Origin: Bacillota bacterium
Lineage (GTDB): Bacteria > Bacillota > UBA4882 > UBA8346
Direction of reading: 5' to 3'
Assembly: GCA_023429995.1 (NCBI GenBank)
Contig: JAEZCE010000093.1
Location: 62,001 to 126,000, forward strand
DNA length: 64,000 nucleotides
In this document: positions 1 through 8,000 of the stretch, one piece after another
How positions within the stretch are numbered: position 1 is the stretch's first letter
How the letters are laid out: each line of letters opens with the position of its first letter
The notes under the pieces: generated by a model
Told to the model about the DNA's origin: nothing
Database searches by the model: none
What the model saw: only the letters and a program-made list of their open reading frames with translations
Translations under genes and position numbers: made by a program

Positions 1-324
1 GCGGAACTGGAGAAAGTAATTGAATATGCCACAAAAATGGGAAGCAGGATGCCTGCGCCGCAGTTTTTAAAAAAAATTCCCGACTACTTTCTGGGTAAAG
101 CGATTGTTCCCGAGAAAGGGTGTTTTATTCCCAGAACAACCTGGGGTATTCAAACCGACGGCCGGGTTTTTCCCTGTTGGAAGACATCAAGCGTTGGAGA
201 TTTAAATCAAATGAGTTTGAAAGATATCTTTGGCTTACCCTCCTACCAAGAGTTTGTACAGGACGCTTCTACCGGTAAATGCGGTGGTTGTCTTACTTCT
301 TGCTATGAAGAATTATATTTTTAA
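1..324 (+). CDS. Radical SAM/SPASM protein, C-terminal fragment (5' end outside window)
   Basis: The reading frame is open from the first base, so this is the tail of a longer protein that begins before the window. The visible part has the SPASM pattern for an auxiliary Fe-S cluster: a Cys in 'GCFIPRT', then 'GRVFPCWK', a 'VGDLNQMSLKDIF' stretch, and a final 'CGGCLTSCYEEL' cluster. SPASM proteins are radical SAM enzymes that modify peptides or small molecules. The glycosyltransferase that follows starts 15 bp downstream, which fits one operon. The radical SAM core itself is not visible, so the subfamily and substrate cannot be given. Confidence 0.75.
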   Translation, partial: AELEKVIEYATKMGSRMPAPQFLKKIPDYFLGKAIVPEKGCFIPRTTWGIQTDGRVFPCWKTSSVGDLNQMSLKDIFGLPSYQEFVQDASTGKCGGCLTSCYEELYF

Positions 325-339
325 AAGGAAAATAGGGCT

Positions 340-1692
340 TTGATATTTGATGCCAGTGTGATCATACCAACTTATAATCGCAGTAAGTTACTGGATTGGA
401 CGTTACGGTCATTGCGCGATCAAAACAGCCGGAATTTTAAATATGAAGTCATTATCGTTGATGATGGCTCTACCGATGATACCCAAGCAATTGTCAATCA
501 ATATCAAGGGGAATTCCATTTAAGATATTTTTATCAGGAAGATCAGGGTTACCGGGCTTCGAAAGCCCGAAATACGGGTATTGTGAATTCGGAGGGCGCA
601 GTAAATATTTTCATTGATTCCGGAATGCTGGCCGGCAGCGAATTTATCTATGAGCACTGCCGGTTGCACCGGGAATTATCTTGCTGTGCGGTTATTGGCA
701 ATATCTATGGCATTCAAGCAACGGTGAAAGACCCGTTTTTTTATGAACTTGTGGCATTGGATCAGATCGATGATTCGATAATAAACCTGAAAGAAGCGGA
801 GAAATATGGAGATGTCCGTAATCCTAGTTATCAACATTTTAACCAAGACTTGAGGAAATCCCCGGCGCCTTGGTTTTATTTTTGGGCTGGCAATATTTCC
901 ATCCGTAAAGATATTTTGATTGATGTAGGATTATTTGATGAACAGTTTACTAGCTGGGGCGTTGAAGACTTAGAATTAGGTTTTAGAATCCATAAAAGCA
1001 ATATTCCCATCGTTTTAAACCAAACAGCCGAAGCGATCCACATCCCTCACGATACGGAAAGTGAAAAATTTGCTTTTTCTTTAAAAAACGCCGCTTATTT
1101 TCACCAAAAACATAACTGTGTTGAAAGTGAAATGTTTTTATTTTCCGACAAAAACAGTTTTAATGAAGATGTCGAAAACCTATTGGCCAATGACAGCAAA
1201 CGATTTGACTATCAGGCAATGACTTCGCGGAAGATATTTGACTTTTTATCCGGCAAATCCCTACTTATAATAGGGATTCATAATGGAGCCTTATTTCGAT
1301 TGGTCCAGTGTAATACGGCGCTGGAATATCAAAATGATAACTGGCGGATGGTTTTGAGAGAGTTCCCGGATAAAAAGATCTTAAATTTTTTGGGGTTAAA
1401 AACCCGGTTTACCAACAAGCAATATGAAGCTGTGGTAATCACCGATTTTTGGAGATTTTTAAAAAGGCAATGGGCCGTTGAATTAGTTAAAGAGTCAAAA
1501 AGGGTCGCTCAAGAAATATATATTATCATAGAAATCATCAGCGAAGGCAATCAATGGTTGATGGCTGATCAGCGTCAACTAGTTATTTTAATCAAAATGC
1601 TGGCTTCTTTGAAAATGAATCCCCGGATATATGAAAACAGTCAAGACAATATGACCATTAAATTTTTATATCTGGGTTCAGATGGTGATTGA
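340..1692 (+). CDS. Family 2 glycosyltransferase with C-terminal methyltransferase-like extension
   Basis: The N-terminal ~270 residues are a GT-A glycosyltransferase of family 2. It begins 'ASVIIPTYNRS', carries the nucleotide-sugar 'VDDGSTDD' motif at about residues 41-48, and ends in the galactosyltransferase-like 'WGVEDLELGFRI' signature. It should transfer a sugar from a nucleotide donor in the cytoplasm. Residues ~300-450 are extra. They contain a 'KSLLIIGIHNG' strand-loop and a 'YEAVVITDFWRFL...ELVKESKRV' stretch that resemble a degenerate class I SAM methyltransferase, but I do not see a clear SAM-binding glycine motif. The start is TTG, preceded by AAAGGAAA. The 3' end overlaps the next gene by 11 bp, which implies translational coupling. 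Confidence 0.8.
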   Translation: MIFDASVIIPTYNRSKLLDWTLRSLRDQNSRNFKYEVIIVDDGSTDDTQAIVNQYQGEFHLRYFYQEDQGYRASKARNTGIVNSEGAVNIFIDSGMLAGSEFIYEHCRLHRELSCCAVIGNIYGIQATVKDPFFYELVALDQIDDSIINLKEAEKYGDVRNPSYQHFNQDLRKSPAPWFYFWAGNISIRKDILIDVGLFDEQFTSWGVEDLELGFRIHKSNIPIVLNQTAEAIHIPHDTESEKFAFSLKNAAYFHQKHNCVESEMFLFSDKNSFNEDVENLLANDSKRFDYQAMTSRKIFDFLSGKSLLIIGIHNGALFRLVQCNTALEYQNDNWRMVLREFPDKKILNFLGLKTRFTNKQYEAVVITDFWRFLKRQWAVELVKESKRVAQEIYIIIEIISEGNQWLMADQRQLVILIKMLASLKMNPRIYENSQDNMTIKFLYLGSDGD

Positions 1693-2650
1693 TTCGGTGG
1701 AATTCTTATTGAATCGTTATCCTTTTTCCAATGCCCGGAATTACCTGGAGATCCCAACTTATGACGGTTCCGGACAAGTTGTCCATCCCGATGTGGTTTA
1801 TTTCAAAGACGGCTGGAATGGATACAGGTATTGGATGGCTATGACACCTTATCCTTTTGAGGATGACCGTTATGAGAATCCGTCCATCGTGGTTTCAAAT
1901 GATGGCCTTCATTGGGATGAACCGCCCGGCCTTGTAAATCCGGTTGCAAGTACCCCGGTTATCGGGCACAACTGCGATTGTGATCTGATTTATCATCACC
2001 AAGAAGATCAATTATGGCTATATTATATAGAAACCGATGATTTATCAAAAACAACAATCTATTTGTTGACTTCAAACAACGGGGTAACCTGGTCTTCTAA
2101 AAAACCGGTTATTTGTTCCCAACCGCGTTACTCCATCATCGGTCAGGCGATAACTTTTAACCCGATCGATAGCGTATTTCAAATGTGGTATGTTAATGCC
2201 GGTTCCGTGGGAGGCTTTACCAATCAAGCCAGGGTCGTCGAATATCGCCATTCTAAGGATGGAATCATCTGGTCCGAGCCGGTCGGTATCCAAATCAGCA
2301 AATATTTTCTGCCTTGGCATATCGAAGTGATTTATATTTCATCCAAAAAACAATATTGGATGTTTTTTGTTGGCACCAATAAGTTTTTAGGATGTTCACT
2401 CCTGTTTGCGTTTTCAGAGGATGGCCTGTCATGGAAGGGATGTTCCAGACCTGTTATCGGAAAACCGCAAAACTGTTGGGATTCGCTTATGACATATCGT
2501 TCGGCCTGTCAATATGATAGCGAAAACGATATTCTGAAATTGTGGTATTCTGCTGCTGGCAGTGGCCTTGAAAACAAACCGCAGTTTCATGTGGGATATA
2601 CCGAAAAAAGTTGTTCGGATTTTATTTCCAGTACTGGAGTTGGCGATTGA
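1682..2650 (+). CDS. Five-bladed beta-propeller protein, glycoside hydrolase-like (GH43/GH32-like)
   Basis: The 322-aa protein shows repeating propeller-type strands typical of GH43/GH32/GH130-like folds: 'YWMAMTPYPFEDDRYENPSI', 'VVSNDGLHWDEP', 'LLTSNNGVTWSSKKPVI', 'EYRHSKDGIIWSEPVG' and 'AFSEDGLSWKG'. Each blade carries an 'S.DG..W' element, as in sialidase-like and GH43-like propellers. No signal peptide is visible, so it is probably cytoplasmic. It lies between two GT2 genes and overlaps the upstream one, so a role in trimming or binding a glycan intermediate is possible (inference). Catalytic acidic residues cannot be assigned with certainty from sequence alone. Confidence 0.6.
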   Translation: MVIDSVEFLLNRYPFSNARNYLEIPTYDGSGQVVHPDVVYFKDGWNGYRYWMAMTPYPFEDDRYENPSIVVSNDGLHWDEPPGLVNPVASTPVIGHNCDCDLIYHHQEDQLWLYYIETDDLSKTTIYLLTSNNGVTWSSKKPVICSQPRYSIIGQAITFNPIDSVFQMWYVNAGSVGGFTNQARVVEYRHSKDGIIWSEPVGIQISKYFLPWHIEVIYISSKKQYWMFFVGTNKFLGCSLLFAFSEDGLSWKGCSRPVIGKPQNCWDSLMTYRSACQYDSENDILKLWYSAAGSGLENKPQFHVGYTEKSCSDFISSTGVGD

Positions 2651-2679
2651 CTCCGGATGTTTTTTTAAAAGGAGGAAAA

Positions 2680-3543
2680 ATGTTTACTTCGGTTATTATA
2701 CCTACATTTAATAAAGAAAAACGACTTGGGATGGTCTTACAAACCTTGGTTAAACAAGATATTGGGGCTGAAAAGTTCGAAGTCATCGTAGTTGACGACG
2801 GTTCCGCCGATGATACAAGGAACATCGTGAAGTCGATGGGGGATAATGGGACGATTAACATTCGTTACCTTCATCAAACCAATAAAGGAAGAGCAGCGGC
2901 CCGTAATACCGGAGTTAAGGCCGCCAAAGGGGAAATCATTGTATTTTTGGATGATGACCGCTTGGTAAGGGAAAATTTTATCCGGGAACATGTGAGCTGT
3001 TTTACCAGTCAGTCCCATACGAACTTGGTGGTCCTGGGAAAAAGAATGTGCCTTTTTTTTAGCAGGTTTGATGAAATATACCAGGATTTACAGCGATTAT
3101 TGGAGGTGAATCCGGAAGCCGTTTTTAAGAGAGGACGGGAAGAACATTATTATTGGAAAAAGGTAAAGCCGGCGGCGGACATGCCTGCGATCTTATGGAT
3201 GTTGTTTACAACGGGAAATGTATCCATGGGCGCGGGTTTATTTGAACAAGTAGGATTATTTAACGAAGGATTTCAAGGATGGGGTTATGAGGATACGGAG
3301 TTGGGATACAGGTTATGGCTTCAAGGCATTCCATTTTTATGCAATGAGACGGCGGTCAATTATCATCTGGAACATTTGCGCAGCCGAAATGAATTAGCCA
3401 TTGACATTCGCAGAAATCAGAAATTTCTTATATCGATTCATCCCAAGTTCCCTTTGGAATATTTTATGAAGTTTAATGACGGCGAAATGAGTCTGGAAGA
3501 ATTTAACCGGTTGATGACGGTCGAAATGGAAGCAAGTCATTAA
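2680..3543 (+). CDS. Family 2 glycosyltransferase
   Basis: This is a 287-aa GT-A fold glycosyltransferase. It opens with 'SVIIPTFNKEKRL', followed by 'VIVVDDGSADDT' (donor and metal binding), a second acidic motif 'VFLDDDRLV', and the C-terminal 'WGYEDTELGYRL' signature of GT2/GT27-type enzymes. The start at 2680 is chosen because a consensus SD (GGAGG at 2671-2675) precedes it by 4 bp and because the homology begins directly after it; a longer in-frame opening from 2611 would overlap the previous gene. It is similar in architecture to the GT domain at 340-1692 but lacks that protein's C-terminal extension. The acceptor is unknown. Confidence 0.85.
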   Translation: MFTSVIIPTFNKEKRLGMVLQTLVKQDIGAEKFEVIVVDDGSADDTRNIVKSMGDNGTINIRYLHQTNKGRAAARNTGVKAAKGEIIVFLDDDRLVRENFIREHVSCFTSQSHTNLVVLGKRMCLFFSRFDEIYQDLQRLLEVNPEAVFKRGREEHYYWKKVKPAADMPAILWMLFTTGNVSMGAGLFEQVGLFNEGFQGWGYEDTELGYRLWLQGIPFLCNETAVNYHLEHLRSRNELAIDIRRNQKFLISIHPKFPLEYFMKFNDGEMSLEEFNRLMTVEMEASH

Positions 3544-3626
3544 AATGGAGGTGGAAGCGGTTAAAGAAAAGCCGAACGGAATTCGAATTTTTCAATTTAC
3601 ATTTTTAGTGGATAGGAGTGGTGGCA

Positions 3627-3917
3627 TTGGTAACGCAAGAAAATATCATTAGCGAAATGGAAGTTATATTAAAGGACAATCTTAAGGTTAATATTGAAAA
3701 GCCCCTTACTTATGAGACAAATTTTGTTAAAGATGGTATTGAACTTGATTCCATTATGGCGTTGGAGTTTATTGTGGAATTAGAAATTAAATATGATATT
3801 GAGGTTGATGAAACAGAATTAAGAAATATCGTTTTTAGCACCATCGGTAATTTTGCCGATTTTATTTATCAGAAAATACAGCAAAAAGATTCTTTGAATT
3901 GTGTTGCGGAGTCGTGA
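3627..3917 (+). CDS. Acyl/peptidyl carrier protein
   Basis: This small acidic four-helix protein has the 4'-phosphopantetheine attachment motif 'GIELDSIMALEFIVELE', with the Ser of DSI as the modified residue. A KS and a CLF-like gene follow directly, so it is the likely carrier for that ketosynthase pair. The start is ambiguous: GTG at 3618, GTG at 3621 and TTG at 3627 are in frame. I prefer TTG 3627 because AGGAG (3614-3618) then lies 8 bp upstream. It would have to be activated by a phosphopantetheinyl transferase, which is not encoded in this window. Confidence 0.85.
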   Translation: MVTQENIISEMEVILKDNLKVNIEKPLTYETNFVKDGIELDSIMALEFIVELEIKYDIEVDETELRNIVFSTIGNFADFIYQKIQQKDSLNCVAES

Positions 3918-3997
3918 CCCTTCGGTTCCACTGGGTACGGAGCCTAGTACGCTGTTCAATCTGAATTTCCCGACTGAATTTTTCGATCGAAAATGTT

Positions 3998-5188
3998 ATG
4001 GCGGTTGATTATTCTAGTTTTTTTGGAGTGAAAAAAACGGACGGAATTTATTGTATCGGTTTAGGCACGGTAAATCCAATCGCCGATGATTGCAGCCAAT
4101 TTAGGGCAGCATTATCCGTGCTGAAAAAGGGAATTGCCAAAACAGGAGAAGCAGAGCCCAGAGTGGGCGGAGTGGTTACTCATTTTTCAACCAAAGACAA
4201 ATATTTTAGGATGGCGAATCAAGCCATGCTGGAAGCTTTAAATGATGCCGGGATCTCCAGGGATGAATTAAAGGGCAATCCTCGGATTGGAATGGTTTTA
4301 GGGACCAGTTTTGGCAATATCGCAATGTTGGAAGAAAGTATTAAAAATCCCCTTAAAAAGAAAGCTGAAGCCGCCTATCATCCTTCACTTTCGGCAACCT
4401 TAGGGTACTTAGCTGTGTATCTACGGAGAAAGTATAAGTTTTCCGGGCCAAACTATACTTTGTCCAATACGTGTGTTTCCGGTATTAATGCAATTGGCTT
4501 GGGGTTTCATTTATTGAACAGCGGCCAAGTTGATTATTGTATTGTGGGAAGCATCGAAATAATTGGAGATCTGATTTATCGCGGAATGAAGGCTTTGAAC
4601 GCTCTCGGTTCCGGGACCCAATTGCAACCCTTCGCCGGGAACCGGGATGGGATGATCTTAGGAGAAGGAGCCGGGTTTCTGATCTTCGCCAACCAAAAAA
4701 AACCAAAAAGTTATGGGACTATAACCGGTTACGCGATTACCAATGATGGTACTCATTTGACAGCTCCGGATCGTCAAGGCCAAGGCTTAATCAAAGCGAT
4801 TGAACAAAGTATGGGGATGGCGGGTATTGGAGCTAAGGAGTTAGATAGTATTTTTTGTGGGGGCAATGGGACTCTTTATAATGATGCCATGCAGGCACTG
4901 GCAATTGGCCATCTTCAACTGCAGGCTTTCAACCCTATACCGGTGACTTCGATTAAACCGTTGATTGGCCATACTTTAGGGGCCTCAGGTACGATTGAAA
5001 GTATTGCGGCATTTTTGATGATCCAAAGTGGCTGGTTAATTCCCATGGCTCCGGATTATCAGCTCGATCCTAATTTAACGCCGATTCCATTGTTACGAAA
5101 GAAGGTTCAAACACCAATTAACAGGGCACTTTTGATTTCCGCTGGTTTTTCAGGGGTAAACGGCGCCTTGATTTTAGAGAGGGACTAA
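3998..5188 (+). CDS. Beta-ketoacyl-ACP synthase (KS), KAS I/II-type with His-to-Asn change in the triad
   Basis: The 396-aa protein is a thiolase-fold ketosynthase of the FabF/KSalpha type. The nucleophile is Cys159 in 'SNTCVSGINA', and the second histidine is His325 in 'KPLIGHTLGASG' with Lys320 nearby. The usual first histidine of the 'HGT.T..ND' motif is Asn290 in 'GGNGTLYND'. Canonical KAS I/II enzymes use Cys-His-His, so catalysis may differ (decarboxylation impaired, or activity limited to acyl transfer), or the partner may compensate. The start codon lacks a strong SD. The gene touches the CLF-like gene (TAA directly followed by ATG), the standard arrangement of KS/CLF heterodimers, and follows an ACP gene. 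Confidence 0.85.
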   Translation: MAVDYSSFFGVKKTDGIYCIGLGTVNPIADDCSQFRAALSVLKKGIAKTGEAEPRVGGVVTHFSTKDKYFRMANQAMLEALNDAGISRDELKGNPRIGMVLGTSFGNIAMLEESIKNPLKKKAEAAYHPSLSATLGYLAVYLRRKYKFSGPNYTLSNTCVSGINAIGLGFHLLNSGQVDYCIVGSIEIIGDLIYRGMKALNALGSGTQLQPFAGNRDGMILGEGAGFLIFANQKKPKSYGTITGYAITNDGTHLTAPDRQGQGLIKAIEQSMGMAGIGAKELDSIFCGGNGTLYNDAMQALAIGHLQLQAFNPIPVTSIKPLIGHTLGASGTIESIAAFLMIQSGWLIPMAPDYQLDPNLTPIPLLRKKVQTPINRALLISAGFSGVNGALILERD

Positions 5189-6190
5189 ATGAAACGGGAA
5201 GCAGTAATAACCGGAGTAGGCTGCCTTAGTTCCTTGGGGAATGATCCGGATGAATTCTGTCAAAATGTTAAACGAAGGCTGGAACAAAGCCCATTCCAGG
5301 CTGCCCAGTCACAAGGTTCAGGCAATGGCCGGATTAAGAACTTTCGATTGGATGACCAAGAAATATTGCAAAAATATCCCGGGTTGGATATCAGCTGTCG
5401 ATATATCCTGCAAGCTGCCAAACAAGCAGTAGAGCAAGCCGGGATTACTCCGGCGATCATCAATAATTATCGGGTCGGGGTAATTATCGGTTCAACATTT
5501 GGTTTGATCGATTCCCAAGCAAAGTTTTTACAGACCCTTTATCGAACCGGAAAAGGGAGCCCGCTGCTTTTTCAGCAAACTGCGAATAACCTTCTTTCGG
5601 GAGTAATCGCGTATCAATATCATATGGATGGGTTGAATATGACGCTATATAATGGTTGGACTGCCGGGTTGGATGCAGTAATACTAGCCAGTCAATTCAT
5701 TATAGCCAATCAAGTCGATTTGATGGTTATTGGAGCCGTTGACATATTAAATGAGACCATTGATTTCCATTACCAATATAAAAAAGAATTTACAAAGAAG
5801 TTTTTACCCGCGGAAGGAGCCGGAGTTTTAATCCTGGAGGGTAGTGAAATCGCAGCCCATCGAAGTCAAAAAATTATCGGCCGGCTATCCGGAAACAAAC
5901 AATGTTCTTTTGGGAATTTTAATGATTATCAGGTCGCCTTAGAAAATATTATCGATGACTTTGGATGCGTCTGCTATTTTGCAAATAAAAATGGTACCAA
6001 ACTGGATGATTTTGAAGAAGAGATTATTGCTGCTAAAAAATTTGAGGTTATCGCCATCAAATATTTAATGGGTGAGTGCGGGGCGGCCTCGGGTATACTG
6101 GAGATCATCTATGCATTAAATACCGGTAAAAAGAGTCTAGTCATGAATGCAGCCTTAGGCGAAATGACTGCAGTCATGGTAAATAATTGA
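5189..6190 (+). CDS. Ketosynthase-like chain-length-factor homologue, catalytically inactive
   Basis: The 333-aa protein has the ketosynthase fold ('ITGVGCLSSLGN', 'GVIIGSTFGLIDS', 'KFLPAEGAGVLILEG') but no catalytic residues. The nucleophile position is Trp147 in 'LYNGWTAGLDA', the first His region reads 'FANKNGTKLDDF', and the second reads 'LMGECGAASG' where GH is expected. This matches KSbeta/chain length factors of type II polyketide synthases, which pair with an active KS. It is shorter than typical CLFs (about 400 aa), with gaps in the N-terminal half. It starts directly at the upstream stop codon. The expected role is to form a heterodimer with the 3998-5188 product and shape chain length. 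Confidence 0.75.
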   Translation: MKREAVITGVGCLSSLGNDPDEFCQNVKRRLEQSPFQAAQSQGSGNGRIKNFRLDDQEILQKYPGLDISCRYILQAAKQAVEQAGITPAIINNYRVGVIIGSTFGLIDSQAKFLQTLYRTGKGSPLLFQQTANNLLSGVIAYQYHMDGLNMTLYNGWTAGLDAVILASQFIIANQVDLMVIGAVDILNETIDFHYQYKKEFTKKFLPAEGAGVLILEGSEIAAHRSQKIIGRLSGNKQCSFGNFNDYQVALENIIDDFGCVCYFANKNGTKLDDFEEEIIAAKKFEVIAIKYLMGECGAASGILEIIYALNTGKKSLVMNAALGEMTAVMVNN

Positions 6191-6199
6191 AGAAAGAAG

Positions 6200-6514
6200 A
6201 TGTTATTGATGAATAATACCTTAAATATTGGAAAAGTCAGCATTGAGGAATGTACGGAGTTGAAAAATCTAATTGAACGAAAGATGGGCATCATTGAATT
6301 TTCAAAAAATGCTTCAAATATGGATACGGAATTATATGAACATATGGTGGTTGATTTAGGAAATACGGAGTTTTTGATTAAAGATTGGTGGTCAAGAATG
6401 TATGCATCGTATAAGTTGGAAACAATTCCGGGGACCAATACCCGGATTGATTTTGAAACCGGTGATATCGTAGCGGTGATACCTTCCAAAAACGCCGATG
6501 TCCAAGTGGTTTAA
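6200..6514 (+). CDS. Small RiPP-helper protein, 'CXXX repeat peptide modification system' type (copy 1 of 3)
   Basis: This is a 104-aa protein of two predicted helices followed by a short beta tail. The pattern 'VSIEECTELKNLIERK ... DWWSRMY.SYK ... NTRIDFETGDIVAV' recurs in two other genes of this window (14221 and 20753). From memory, NCBIfam calls this ~100-aa family 'CXXX repeat peptide modification system protein', and it is found with radical SAM maturases. The gene lies 30 bp before a radical SAM/SPASM gene, so it may be a partner or substrate-recruiting subunit of that enzyme (inference). ATG 6209 is an alternative start. No catalytic residues are evident. Confidence 0.65.
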   Translation: MLLMNNTLNIGKVSIEECTELKNLIERKMGIIEFSKNASNMDTELYEHMVVDLGNTEFLIKDWWSRMYASYKLETIPGTNTRIDFETGDIVAVIPSKNADVQVV

Positions 6515-6544
6515 ATTGACGATGGTCATAAGGAGTTGGAGTTT

Positions 6545-7960
6545 ATGAGCATAGATGCCCTTTTCCGTGAACAATATTTAACGTATGATTGGGTTTCGAC
6601 GCTGAAAAATTCGCAAAGGTTTTGGTACCAGAACCTAAATAATAAGATTTATATCTATGACCAACAGTCATTAAATATTTACACCATGAGTGGATATGCA
6701 GCCAAATTATTTGCAACAACCGAGCGGCAAGAATTTAGTTTAATTTTGGAAACAATGCCCTGGGATGAAATGAAATCGACCCATAAAATTTTTGAAAGTA
6801 TCATCAATACTTCAACGTTGGATATTCCGGACGTCAAGAATTTTGTGGATTCGATTCACCTAAACTTCAGTAACCAGTGTAATTTGGCGTGTAAATATTG
6901 TTTTAGGGATAATTCTCTTGATTTTAGGATCGCAGACAGGTCTGTCCCTATCAGAGCGTTGGAGTATTTGGTTTACGATTGCGGCAAGGATGCCACAGAG
7001 TATTTTGTGGGGTATTGTTATGGCGGCGAACCTTTGTTGGAGTTTGAAAATTTGAAGAATTTAATCCGATACGCAAGCCTATTGAGTGAAAAAATCAATA
7101 AACAGATTCGGATTCATTTTTGCACCAATGGTACAATCCTCACCGAGGAAATGGTAAAATTCCTTTTCAGGCGGCAACGGGATATCAATATTAGCATTGA
7201 TGGGAATGAAATGGTCAACGATGCGGTGCGGCAATATAAAAATGGCAAAGGGACATTTTCAGTTATTCAATCCAATATCAAAAAATATCAGGAAAATAAT
7301 TTTCGAATTCATGCCAGAAGCGTCATTACGAAGAATTACCCTTTTCCCAACCGGATTTTAAATCATCTATTGGATATGGGTTTTGACAGCATCTCGATGA
7401 AACCCATCCGCTCAGGAAATCCCTTATCATTTGATAAAGAAAATATACCGCAATTATTAAATGCTTATAAGCAGCTTTTGGAAATGTTTCATCAAGATTT
7501 GATTACGGAGCGCTTTGACCGCATAAAAAAATATAAGGACGATTATTCACTGAGATTCATTCGAGTCATTTTACTGAAACAAAGGGTAAGAAGAAGATGC
7601 GCCTGGGGCCGCAACCAGTTGGTTGTAAATCATTTGGGAGAGATATTTCCATGTGATTCAGTATTAAATATCGATCGGTTTAAAATGGGCGATGTGTACA
7701 CAGGAGTTAACTGGAGTCAATTCTCAAATTTAAATGTAGAAGAACGTGGATACTGTAAAATATGTTGGGCTAGGAATATTTGCGGCGGAACCTGTTTTTT
7801 TAGTTCGTGGGTTGTTAATAACAATATTTCGGATATTGAACCTTTTGAATGCCAGCTTCAGAAGTTCTTGATTGAAAACAGTCTCCGCTTGATATTTCAA
7901 TTGATTGATGAGAAATACAATCTGAATAAATTGCGGACATTTTTTGAAACTATTTCGTGA
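6545..7960 (+). CDS. Radical SAM/SPASM peptide-modifying protein
   Basis: The 471-aa protein has a 100-residue N-terminal segment that may bind a leader peptide. The radical SAM core follows, with the CX3CX2C cluster at Cys112/116/119 ('CNLACKYCF') and 'GGEP' in the SAM-binding region. The C-terminal SPASM domain has 'CAWGRNQL', 'GEIFPCDSV', 'MGDVY' and 'CKICWARNICGGTC'. This is the architecture of peptide maturases that form thioether, C-C or C-O crosslinks. ATG 6545 is chosen because AGGAG lies 9 bp upstream; a TTG at 6536 is too close to the SD. It follows a small helper gene and precedes the exporter genes. Its substrate could be the 14618 peptide or one outside the window. Confidence 0.88.
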   Translation: MSIDALFREQYLTYDWVSTLKNSQRFWYQNLNNKIYIYDQQSLNIYTMSGYAAKLFATTERQEFSLILETMPWDEMKSTHKIFESIINTSTLDIPDVKNFVDSIHLNFSNQCNLACKYCFRDNSLDFRIADRSVPIRALEYLVYDCGKDATEYFVGYCYGGEPLLEFENLKNLIRYASLLSEKINKQIRIHFCTNGTILTEEMVKFLFRRQRDINISIDGNEMVNDAVRQYKNGKGTFSVIQSNIKKYQENNFRIHARSVITKNYPFPNRILNHLLDMGFDSISMKPIRSGNPLSFDKENIPQLLNAYKQLLEMFHQDLITERFDRIKKYKDDYSLRFIRVILLKQRVRRRCAWGRNQLVVNHLGEIFPCDSVLNIDRFKMGDVYTGVNWSQFSNLNVEERGYCKICWARNICGGTCFFSSWVVNNNISDIEPFECQLQKFLIENSLRLIFQLIDEKYNLNKLRTFFETIS

Positions 7961-8000
7961 ATGATAGTAAGAACATTGTTTAACATCTTAAATTTTTAAT

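Noticed and set aside
3545..3652. 35-codon open frame between the GT2 and ACP genes (possible second precursor)
   Set aside because: No leader motif, no Gly-Gly site, no good SD, and it overlaps the ACP start.
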